Under the pieces are notes generated by a model. It did no database searches. It was not told the origin of the DNA and worked only from the letters and a program-made list of their open reading frames with translations. Source: an uncultured bacterium (lineage in GTDB: Bacteria > Planctomycetota > Phycisphaerae > Phycisphaerales > SM1A02). From it: a stretch of 6,771 bases of DNA. The translations under genes and the position numbers were made by a program. This document shows, piece after piece, positions 1-6,700 of this stretch (positions are counted from its first letter, which is position 1; each line of letters begins with the position of its first letter). The stretch spans positions 1 to 6,771 of the forward strand of contig CAIPQY010000438.1 of NCBI GenBank assembly GCA_903867275.1, given 5' to 3'.

Positions 1-1002
1 GGCAAGCGCCGCGTCCAGGTCGCCCTTGCCAACCTCCACGAAGAAGCTCGCCTCGGCCTTCACGCTGCGCCGGCGACCCTCGTTCACCAGGAACAGCACG
101 CGCTCGATCGCCACCGCCAGCGCGATGATCGAGGCGAAGAGCATGGGCCACATGATGGGACCGCCCTTGATGAAGATGTGCACCAGACCGGCCTTCTGCA
201 CGAGGGCCTTCAGCGCACCACCGCGCGAGGGATCGAGCGGCAGCGTGCCTTCGCCGGTCGCCACCAGCGGCTGCACCACCTTGGAGAGGCCGCCGTCGAG
301 CTCGCGCACCAGCGGATTCGGGGACCCCGGCTGCGGCACGGCAATGCCTGCCTGACCAGCATCGGCGCTGCTGAACAGCGAGATGGGCCCGATCATGGCG
401 AACTGGCCCTTCATGACCGTGCCCAGCATGTCCACGCCGGTGCCGGCGAATCGGTAGCCACCCACGGCGTCGAACAGGCGCTTCAGCGTGAGGTTGACGA
501 AGTCGGTCTGCGTCGTGAAGCGCTCGCTCGGCGTCAGCGTCTTGTTCTCCAGCGCGCTCTTGGTGGCCTCGATGGGCTGCGCGAACAGCTGCACCTCGCC
601 CACATTGATCTTGGTCTCGAAGGTACGCGCGTACTCGTCGAGCAGGCTGCCGATGTAGGTCAATTCGTCCTGACGCGCCTTCATTTCAGCCTGCAGCGTG
701 CCGATCTCCAGCGCCCCGGCGTCCACCAGACGCTGCACGCGGTCGCTCTCGCGACGAAGCTCGGTCACCTTCTCCTCGAGCCCGGTCAACTCCTGCGCCA
801 TCGGCAGCTTCTCGCCGGCGATGCGCTGCCGCATGGCGTTCAACTCGGCGATGCTCTTGGCAAGTTCGGCGTCGGCCGCCGAGCCGGCCTTGGACATCGC
901 CTGGCCACTCTCGGCGGATTGGGTGGCGCCCTGCCCAAATGCGCACGAAACGCAGGCGACGATGGCGAGAGCCGCGGCAGACATGAATTGGTTGCGCTTC
1001 AT
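1..1002 (-). CDS. MotA/TolQ/ExbB-family proton channel protein, TtpC-like, with long periplasmic N-terminus (3' end outside window)
   Basis: This is probably an inner-membrane energizer component of a TonB system, resembling TtpC of the Vibrio TonB2 cluster. The first 334 residues are visible. A signal peptide covers residues 1-23 (Lys2-Arg3, hydrophobic core, AFG before Gln). A heptad-like, Glu/Arg/Leu-rich coiled coil spans roughly 45-122, followed by a globular periplasmic region. LPLDPSRGGAL (254-264) leads into KGGPIMWPM (279-287) and the first ExbB/TolQ-type membrane helix at about 283-305, ending in IERVLFLV. The DPSRG stretch before the helix is typical of DUF3450-linked ExbB-like proteins, as I recall them. 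The ATG overlaps the DUF3450 stop codon, and I see no Shine-Dalgarno in front of it, so translation is probably coupled. The remaining two ExbB helices should lie beyond position 1. The family call is firm; the TtpC-type role is inferred from architecture and neighbour. Confidence 0.9.
   Translation of the reverse strand, partial: MKRNQFMSAAALAIVACVSCAFGQGATQSAESGQAMSKAGSAADAELAKSIAELNAMRQRIAGEKLPMAQELTGLEEKVTELRRESDRVQRLVDAGALEIGTLQAEMKARQDELTYIGSLLDEYARTFETKINVGEVQLFAQPIEATKSALENKTLTPSERFTTQTDFVNLTLKRLFDAVGGYRFAGTGVDMLGTVMKGQFAMIGPISLFSSADAGQAGIAVPQPGSPNPLVRELDGGLSKVVQPLVATGEGTLPLDPSRGGALKALVQKAGLVHIFIKGGPIMWPMLFASIIALAVAIERVLFLVNEGRRRSVKAEASFFVEVGKGDLDAALA
999..1002 (-). promoter_or_regulatory. 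ATGA stop/start overlap between DUF3450 and ExbB-like genes
   Basis: The TGA of the DUF3450 gene (1001-999) overlaps the ATG of the ExbB-like gene (1002-1000). The roughly 20 bases before the ATG show no GGAG-like element, so ribosomes finishing the first gene probably restart on the second. This fixes the start of the ExbB-like gene and marks the pair as one operon. Confidence 0.85.
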
Positions 1003-1994
1003 TGGATTGAAATCGGAAGGCCCACGAACTCGGGCGGGTGCTTGCCTTGGATGATCTCGAGTGCGGTGAAGATCGCACCCGCCTGGTCGGTGGCGGGACG
1101 CCAGACCCAACCATTGTCGGTGGGCTTGCCGATGCCAGCCTCACCTCGCGGACTGAGGTAGTACGCCTGCGCCAGACCGACATAGATGACCTGCACCTCG
1201 CTGGACGATCCGTCGGCAAGCTGGCGAATCTCGTAGGCGATCGTGATCTCGCTGTTGGCCTTGTTGAGCTCGTTCAGGATGCCGAGCACGTTCTGGAAAC
1301 GCTCCGCGACCGACACGCGCGTGGTGTTGGCATCGGCAGGAATGCGCTGGAGCAACGGCAGAAGCTTCGTGGCCACGCCCTCGGGCGCGAGCTTCGCCAA
1401 CTTCTGCACCTGCGCCTCCATCTGGGTGACCGTGGTCGCCAGTTGCGCACCAACCTCCTTCAGCTGCGCGTTCTGCGCCGTCAGGTCGTCACGCTTCTTC
1501 TGCGACTCCACCACGGCCGCCTCCGACTGCGCGATGCGATCCTTCAGCTGACTCACTTCCTTGCCGACGAGATCGATGCGACCCTGCAGGATTTCCTTGC
1601 CCTGCTGCCAATCATTGCGCTCCTTGGAGATGATCTGCTGGGTCTCGATCCACTTCGACAGCGTGAGGCGCGTCTCCTCGATCTTCGGGGCGGCCACAGG
1701 CTCGACACCACCTCCAGCCTTCGGGTCCGCGGCCACGGGCTTCGCAGCCGGAGCTGCGTTGGGCGCCGGCACCGGCTTGGCGGGCGCCTTCGTCTTGGCA
1801 TCCGTCTTGGTGGCGTCCGTCTTGGGTGGCACGCCCGTTGTCGGCTTGGCCGGCGCTGCCGCCGGCGCGGCAGGCTGCGCGGACGAACCGGTGGCCGGCT
1901 TGGGCGCCGAACCATCCTGCGCCACAGCCATCGCCGCCGTCGAAATGGAGGCGATCAGAATGGCGATCACACGAAGGACCGACTTGCGCGCCAC
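999..1994 (-). CDS. DUF3450 family periplasmic coiled-coil protein with Pro/Ala/Lys-rich spacer
   Basis: This 331-residue protein is exported by an N-terminal signal (RK at 3-4, hydrophobic 9-21, cleavage likely after AVA at 23-25). Residues 27-103 are low-complexity, with 17 prolines, 9 lysines and many alanines. A long coiled coil runs from about 108 to 203. The C-terminal part matches DUF3450: VAERFQNVLGILNELNKAN (229-247), a YEIRQL segment (254-259), VQVIYVGLAQAYYLSP (267-282) and NGWVWRP (294-300), corresponding to the family's conserved hydrophobic strand and W.W end. DUF3450 genes commonly sit directly upstream of TtpC/ExbB/ExbD/TonB genes and probably assist that complex; the molecular role is not established. 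I chose GTG at 1994 because it sits 8 bases after a GGAG and begins a proper signal peptide. An ATG at 2141 would add 49 residues without sense. The spacer is longer than I expect for the family. Confidence 0.88.
   Translation of the reverse strand: MARKSVLRVIAILIASISTAAMAVAQDGSAPKPATGSSAQPAAPAAAPAKPTTGVPPKTDATKTDAKTKAPAKPVPAPNAAPAAKPVAADPKAGGGVEPVAAPKIEETRLTLSKWIETQQIISKERNDWQQGKEILQGRIDLVGKEVSQLKDRIAQSEAAVVESQKKRDDLTAQNAQLKEVGAQLATTVTQMEAQVQKLAKLAPEGVATKLLPLLQRIPADANTTRVSVAERFQNVLGILNELNKANSEITIAYEIRQLADGSSSEVQVIYVGLAQAYYLSPRGEAGIGKPTDNGWVWRPATDQAGAIFTALEIIQGKHPPEFVGLPISIQ
1791..1825 (-). repeat. Three short direct repeats encoding a Lys-Thr-Asp tract
   Basis: The octamer CGTCTTGG (plus-strand reading) occurs at 1791-1798, 1803-1810 and 1818-1825, spaced 12 and 15 bases apart. 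All spacings are multiples of three, so gain or loss of a unit would keep the frame. On the minus strand they encode the KTDATKTDAKTK tract (58-69) in the DUF3450 protein's spacer, which suggests the spacer grew by small in-frame duplications. Confidence 0.6.
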
Positions 1995-2002
1995 GGCTCT
2001 TG

Positions 2003-2006
2003 CTCC
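2003..2006 (-). promoter_or_regulatory. Shine-Dalgarno GGAG for the DUF3450 gene
   Basis: On the minus strand, GGAG (2006-2003) lies 8 bases before the GTG at 1994-1992. This spacing is close to ideal and decides for the GTG start over the far-upstream in-frame ATG. Confidence 0.7.
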
Positions 2007-2061
2007 GCGGTGCACGAAATTGAGGTGGGTTGGCAGGGTCAATGGAAGGCCGTTCTGGAAA

Positions 2062-2080
2062 GCCTCCGCTCTGTGGAGGC
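2062..2080 (-). promoter_or_regulatory. 6-bp hairpin in presumed 5' leader of the DUF3450 operon
   Basis: GCCTCC (2062-2067) and GGAGGC (2075-2080) are perfectly complementary around a 7-base loop, 68-86 bases upstream of the GTG start. There is no T-run after it on the minus strand, so it is not a plain intrinsic terminator. It could be a leader-RNA stem or a chance GC-rich match. The strand assignment assumes the operon promoter lies further upstream (higher coordinates). Confidence 0.4.
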
Positions 2081-2145
2081 GCGGGGAGAGTAGGCGCATG
2101 TCGCAAGGGGTTTGTGAAGAGGATATTCGGATTTCGTTCACGCAA

Positions 2146-2173
2146 CGCGCTTCGGCGCGCTGTCTCTGCGCGC
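2146..2173. repeat. Mutually complementary GC arms with a C(TTCG)G hairpin
   Basis: CGCGC (2146-2150) pairs with GCGCG (2155-2159) around TTCG, the loop sequence of very stable RNA tetraloops when closed by C-G. A further GCGCGC (2168-2173) can pair with GCGCGC at 2155-2160 instead, across a 7-base loop. The same middle arm can thus form two exclusive stems. In GC-rich DNA some of this is expected by chance. Confidence 0.4.
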
Positions 2174-2185
2174 ATGCACCTGCTG

Positions 2186-2222
2186 CAGGTTGCAGCGTGC
2201 AGCAAGTGCCCCCTGCAACCTG
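2186..2222. promoter_or_regulatory. Perfect 10-bp inverted repeat, possible operator or RNA stem
   Basis: CAGGTTGCAG (2186-2195) and CTGCAACCTG (2213-2222) are exact reverse complements separated by 17 bases. The centre-to-centre distance is 27 bases, between two and three DNA turns. The left arm overlaps the palindrome CTGCAG (2183-2188). It lies between the divergent promoters, a usual place for a shared operator, and no T-run follows on either strand, which argues against a terminator. The function is inferred from position only. Confidence 0.45.
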
Positions 2223-2350
2223 GCGAGACCGTCACCGAATTCGTGTTTGCCACGATTCTTTGCAAAGCGGCGATCTGCGCCCCAGCGCGCCCGCACAAGA
2301 CGGACGAACGCAAGTGCCGACTTCACCAATGCTTGCGCGCGGACATCCCA

Positions 2351-2410
2351 TCAAATATCACGCATACGGAATACGATCTGCACACGTTTTACATATTCCC
2401 TTTACACAAG
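2351..2410 (+). promoter_or_regulatory. AT-rich segment, presumed promoter region of the lipoprotein-receptor operon
   Basis: Of these 60 bases, 37 are A or T, in sharp contrast to the rest of the window. The segment ends 40 bases before the GTG start at 2451. It contains TTTACA twice (2388-2393 and 2401-2406) and ATACG twice (2364-2368, 2371-2375). None of these forms a convincing -35/-10 pair at 16-18 bases, so the exact promoter is not assigned. Confidence 0.35.
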
Positions 2411-2450
2411 GCTCGACGAACCTGAAACAAGGCGGGGCAGACTCCGCTGC

Positions 2451-3752
2451 GTGAACAAACCCCTCGCCGGCTTCGTCTTTTTCATCGGCACTCGTCCATG
2501 CTTGACGTGTGCGGTTTGCATGGCGCTTGCGATGCACGGATGCAGCACGCCAACGACCGTCGCAACCCCGCAGCCACAGCAGTCTTCGACAGTCGCACCA
2601 ATGCCGGCGAAGGGTCCGACATCGCCAACGCCGCCCGCACAAAAGACCCCTGCTGCCTGGCAAGCCGACCTGCTTGCGAAGTCGATGCAGGTGGCCTCGT
2701 CACCTGAAACCAAGGCGCACGCCCGCGTGAAGGCGCGTCTGCAGAAGGACGTCGCCTCGACGGCGATCGAGATCGGTCTGATCGATGTCGGCATCCGCGA
2801 TGCCGAAGCGATCCAGGACTGGCGGCGCGGTCAGGCACTCGCGATCGCCGCACAGGCCCTTGCCCGCAAGGGAGACCGCGCCAGCGCGGAGGCATGCGTC
2901 GCGAAGGCGGTGCAGGTGGCGGCCTCCACGGAGTCGGCCAAGCAGGATCAATTGAATCTGGAGATCGCGCTCGCGATGGCGATGCTCGGAAACGTCGAAC
3001 AAGCGAGGCAGTTCGGCGCACGTGCTCCCGTGGAATTCACGGGTCGTGTGGAGGCCCAACTCGTCTCGCAGGTCTCGATCGAAGAAGTCGACAGGCAGTG
3101 CGAGGCCTTCGACAAGGCGATCGCGAGCGGAAGTTTCGACATCGTGCGCTCGGGGGTGGATGGCTACTTCAGCGTGTGGACACGCGTGCGCACCGATCCG
3201 ACGCGCGGCGCCCGCGCCGAGAAGGCCATCCGCGCAGCGCTGCCAGCCCTGCCTCCCGCCGTGCAGATCGACGTGCACCTGCAGCTTGCCGACGCACTCG
3301 ACGAGATCGGACAGCATCAGGCCTGCATGCAGGAACTGCAGACCGCCACCACCATGGTGCGCGAAGGCGACTTCCTGCCCGACACGCTGGGACCACTTGC
3401 CCGCGATGTGGCCCGCGCGCGCGCGCGCCATGGCGATGCATCGGGTGCGCGAGAGATGCTGGGCGACATGCTGAAGCGATACGAGCAGGCTCCGACCGCG
3501 ATGGTGGACATCGAGCGCGCCGACTATCTGCGTGCGCTCGCCGAAGCGCTGCAGGATCTCGGCGATCGCGAGGCTGCGATGCACGCCTGGACCCTGGCGC
3601 TGGAGGCGGGCAGCGTGAACCCCAACGCACGACCCCGCGCCGAAGATCTGTGCCTCACCATGCTGTCGATGGTGCAGTCCGGCGCCGAACCCACCGATGT
3701 CATCCGCGCGCGCATGACCGACATCCAGAGCGGATTGAAGGCTCCATGGTGA
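2451..3752 (+). CDS. Putative lipoprotein with TPR-like helical repeats, coupled to a TonB-dependent receptor
   Basis: I do not recognise a named family. From GTG at 2451 the protein has 433 residues. Lys3 and Arg15 precede a hydrophobic stretch (about 18-28) and MHGC, a lipobox-like site with Cys31; Met and His before Gly are atypical, so acylation is likely but not certain. Residues 32-68 form a Pro/Thr/Gln-rich tether. The rest is helical, with TPR-like units beginning near W124 (ALAIAAQALARKGDRASAEA), L170 (ALAMAMLGNVEQARQF), I273 (LQLADALDEIGQHQACMQEL), L313 and A357 (LRALAEALQDLGDREAAMHA), each showing the small-residue and Gly-Asp turn pattern. TPR repeats bind proteins or peptides. 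The 7-base overlap with the receptor gene suggests a partner role at the outer membrane. A SusD-like role is conceivable, but no SusD motif is visible and the gene order is reversed. The start is uncertain: only a weak GGGG precedes the GTG, and no in-frame ATG begins a signal peptide. Confidence 0.8.
   Translation: MNKPLAGFVFFIGTRPCLTCAVCMALAMHGCSTPTTVATPQPQQSSTVAPMPAKGPTSPTPPAQKTPAAWQADLLAKSMQVASSPETKAHARVKARLQKDVASTAIEIGLIDVGIRDAEAIQDWRRGQALAIAAQALARKGDRASAEACVAKAVQVAASTESAKQDQLNLEIALAMAMLGNVEQARQFGARAPVEFTGRVEAQLVSQVSIEEVDRQCEAFDKAIASGSFDIVRSGVDGYFSVWTRVRTDPTRGARAEKAIRAALPALPPAVQIDVHLQLADALDEIGQHQACMQELQTATTMVREGDFLPDTLGPLARDVARARARHGDASGAREMLGDMLKRYEQAPTAMVDIERADYLRALAEALQDLGDREAAMHAWTLALEAGSVNPNARPRAEDLCLTMLSMVQSGAEPTDVIRARMTDIQSGLKAPW
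3414..3428 (+). repeat. Alternating CG dinucleotide tract inside the TPR gene
   Basis: Fifteen consecutive bases alternate C and G and encode Ala-Arg repeats (DVARARARHGD) in the fourth TPR-like unit. Such tracts can slip by two bases or adopt Z-form DNA. The frame is intact here. Confidence 0.7.
3746..3752 (+). promoter_or_regulatory. ATGGTGA start/stop overlap coupling lipoprotein and receptor
   Basis: The receptor ATG (3746-3748) lies just before the lipoprotein TGA (3750-3752). The only ribosome-binding candidate is AAGG at 3738-3741, four bases before the ATG, which is short. Coupled translation is therefore likely, and the receptor start is supported by the signal peptide that follows at once. 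Confidence 0.8.
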
Positions 3753-6700
3753 TCGGAGGCCGTTCACTCGCTGCAATGCTGCTGACGATGCCCTTCGCGG
3801 CAGTGCCCGCGATGGCGCAGGCGCCCGTGGACGGCACCGTGCGCGGTTCGGTGACCGACAAGGAGTTCGGCGCACCCGTGGTCGGTGCAACGGTGAGCAT
3901 TCTCGGCACCCGCGCCCGAGCGGTCACCTCCGAGAACGGTTCATTCACCATTCCAAACGTCGCTCCGGGCACCTACACGCTCGTGTTCACGAAGGACGGC
4001 TTCGTGCGCGAGGTGCGCCCCAATGTGCTGGTGACCGGCAGGCAGCTCACCGACGTCGATGCCGCGATGGCGGGCGAGTTCGAGGACCTGGAAGAGGTCG
4101 TGGTCCAGGACGTGGCCGCGGAACAGCAGGAGACGGAAGCGGTTCAGGTCGTCACGCCGCCCGAAATCGCCCCGATCGTCACGTTGATGCCGCTGGACTT
4201 CACCATGCGTCTCGACAGTGCGCAGCTGCTCGACGTGGTCGGCGTGGACACCATCTCGCGCTCGGGCGCCAGCGATGCCGCCGCGGCCCTGCTGCTGGTG
4301 CCAGGTGCCTCGCTGCAGGAAGGCAAGTACGCCGTGGTGCGCGGCCTGCCCGACCGCTACGTCAGCGTGCTGCTCGACGGCGTGCGTCTGCCCGTGTCCA
4401 CGCCCGGCAAGCGCGCGGTGCAGCTGGACCAGTTCCCGGCGTCGGTGATCGAGAGCATCCAGATCAGCAAGAGCTTCACCCCAGACATGCAGGGCGAGGC
4501 GTCGGGTGGCGGCGTGAACGTGGATCTTCGGGACATTCCCGATGAAGACGGCATCCTGCAGTTCCGCGCCCAGTACGGCATCAACAGCCAGGTGAAGAAC
4601 GGCACGTTCCTCACCTACCCCGGCGGCAAGCTGGACTTCTGGGGCAACAACGATGTGCTGCAGTCGCAGCCCGATCTGGTGGGCCAGTCATGGCCCAACA
4701 ATCCCACCGGCACCACCACCGGCAGCGCCCCGCCGATCTACAAGTGGTCGGCCGCCGCAGGCAAGAGCTGGGAAATCGATGACAACGTGAAGGTCGGCGG
4801 ATTCGGCAGCTTCTTCTACGACGCCGGCGCCTCGTACTTCGACAACGGCCAGCTGAACCAGATGGTGCAGGAAGGACCGAACAAGCCGATCACCCCACAG
4901 CAGAACGGCGTGGTCGGCGACGTCTTCTCCACGCAGCTGTATGACGTGACCCAAGGCACGCAGTCGGTGCAGTGGGGCGGCATGGGTTCCGCCGGCTTCG
5001 AGACGGAGGACAACAAGTTCGGAACGAAGTTCATCTACTCGCGGCTGTCCGAGAGTCAGGCGGTGCTGCTGACCGACACCCGCGGCAAGGATTACTACTT
5101 CCCGAACTACAACCCCAACGACCCATACGGGCCCGGCGTCATCGGCGCGGAATCCGAGATCGCTCCCTGGCAGCGACTGGAGACGCTTGATTACACGCAG
5201 GTGTCCACGCAGGCGCTGATCCTGAACGGCGAACATCGACTCGGCTTCCTGGGGCCCGAAGAGAATGATCCCATCCCGGAACCGCTCGGATTCGGCACGC
5301 CGAAGGTCGATTGGCGCCTGGCGTTCAGCAAGGCCGACGAGAATCAGCCCGACCAGACGCAGTTCGCCGCCAAGTGGCTGCCGGAGCGCGCCCTCTTCCC
5401 GAGCGATCCAACCACGCTGCCCGAGACATGGATCGGCGAACCGCCGGCCCAGCTCACCGACGCGGGCTTCGTGCAGCACATCAACTACTACAACGAGGAG
5501 ACGAGCACCCAGGGGCAGTTCAACATCAAGCTCCCGTTCATGCAGTGGAACGATCGCGAGGGCTACATCAAGGCGGGAGCCTTCGGCGACTCGGTGTCGC
5601 GCGAATACCGCCAGAGCACCTACGCGAACTCGGGCGACACCAACACCACCTACGACGCGCCGTGGACCCAGCCGTGGAGCCAGGTCTTCCCCAGCCAGGA
5701 CCATCCGATCAACGCGAGCGACCGAGACGTGTCGTACGACGGCACGCAGCAGATCACGGCCGGCTACGGCATGATCGACCTGCCCTTCAACGAGACGATG
5801 AACGTGGTGACGGGCGTGCGCTACGAGACCACGCTGATGACGACCACGGTGGTGCCTGACAAGAACGCGACCTGGCTGGATCCCAACGATCCCTCGCAGA
5901 CGCCGCTGTCCTTCACGGGCGCTCCCATCTGGAACGCCGACATCGACCAGGGCAACTGGCTGCCGATGATCGGATGGAACTGGAACATGGTGGAGAACCT
6001 GGTGCTGCGCACTTCGTTCGCGCAGACGCTGGCGCGACCCAACTTCTTCGAAATCGTGCCCGTGGTGCAGTACGAGTACGTGGGCGGCCCGATCTTCATC
6101 GGCAACTCGCAGCTGCAGATGAGCTCGCTGAACAACTACGACGTGCGCCTGGACTGGACCCCGATCGAGGGCTGGCTGCTCTCCGGCTCGGTCTTCTACA
6201 AGGAGATCTCGCAGCCGATCCAGTACACGCAGCGATTCAGCACCGGCTTCGCGTACACCACGGCGGTCAACTACGACAACGCCAACCTGTTCGGCGTGGA
6301 GCTTGAGGGCCGCGTCACGCTGGAGCCGCTGTTCGGCGAGGCGTTCACGGGACTCGCCGTGGGCACGAACTTCACCTACATGAACTCCCAGGTGGAACTG
6401 CCATCGCAGGATGCCTCCGCCCTGTCGAACTACGGTGTCGACGTTTCGTCGATTCCCATGACCGCGACACCCAACTATCTGGTGAATGCGAACCTGACCT
6501 ACGACTACGAGCCCTGGGGCACGCAGCTTGGCCTGTTCTACAACTATCAGGGCAAGTCGCTCATCTCGGCTGCCACCACCGATGCAACGCCCTCCCCGCC
6601 GGCGCCGCCAGGACCGCAACCCGGCAGCCTGCTGGTGCCGGCGATCTACCAGGTGCCCTACGGCACCCTGAACTTCACCGTGCGACAACCGCTGATCTAC

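Larger units (their letters stand above)
1995..2450. other. Divergent intergenic region, no credible gene
   Basis: This 456-base stretch separates the start codons of the two divergent units and must hold both promoters. Open frames cross it on both strands, but their products are Arg/Cys/Ala-rich without any domain or signal peptide, and I do not regard them as genes. It contains three inverted-repeat structures and one AT-rich patch, listed separately. I looked for a Fur-box-like palindrome and for well-spaced -35/-10 pairs and found none I would defend. Confidence 0.7.

Noticed and set aside
178..1161. 327-codon plus-strand frame opposite the ExbB-like gene
   Set aside because: It is antisense to clear ExbB/TtpC sequence, and no family features are visible in its product.
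2062..2080. Intrinsic terminator at the GCCTCC/GGAGGC hairpin
   Set aside because: No T-run follows the stem on either strand, and no gene ends nearby.
1038..2093. 351-codon plus-strand frame opposite DUF3450
   Set aside because: The product is a Leu/Arg/His-rich shadow with a run of Arg-Arg-Gly pieces. The minus frame matches DUF3450 with signal peptide and ribosome-binding site.
2030..2425. 131-codon plus-strand frame in the intergenic region
   Set aside because: The composition is Arg/Cys-rich without domain or good ribosome-binding site, and the frame runs through the inverted repeats and the AT-rich patch.
2190..2450. 87-residue N-terminal extension of the lipoprotein from an ATG at 2190
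   Set aside because: The extension is Arg-rich, spans the AT-rich promoter-like patch and would bury the lipoprotein signal deep inside the protein. GTG at 2451 gives a sensible signal peptide.
1995..2450. Fur box, riboswitch (for example cobalamin) or small RNA in the intergenic region
   Set aside because: I looked for a Fur-type palindrome and for a recognisable B12-box-like element and found none; the hairpins seen do not match a riboswitch I know.
2700..3890. 396-codon minus-strand frame opposite the TPR gene
   Set aside because: It overlaps the coherent lipoprotein and the receptor signal peptide on the other strand, and its product is His/Arg-rich and shadow-like.
4688..6688. 666-codon open frame on the minus strand opposite the receptor
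   Set aside because: Its product is rich in His, Arg, Gly and Val without domain, signal or periodicity, while the plus frame carries clear receptor motifs throughout. Long antisense frames are expected opposite GC-rich genes.
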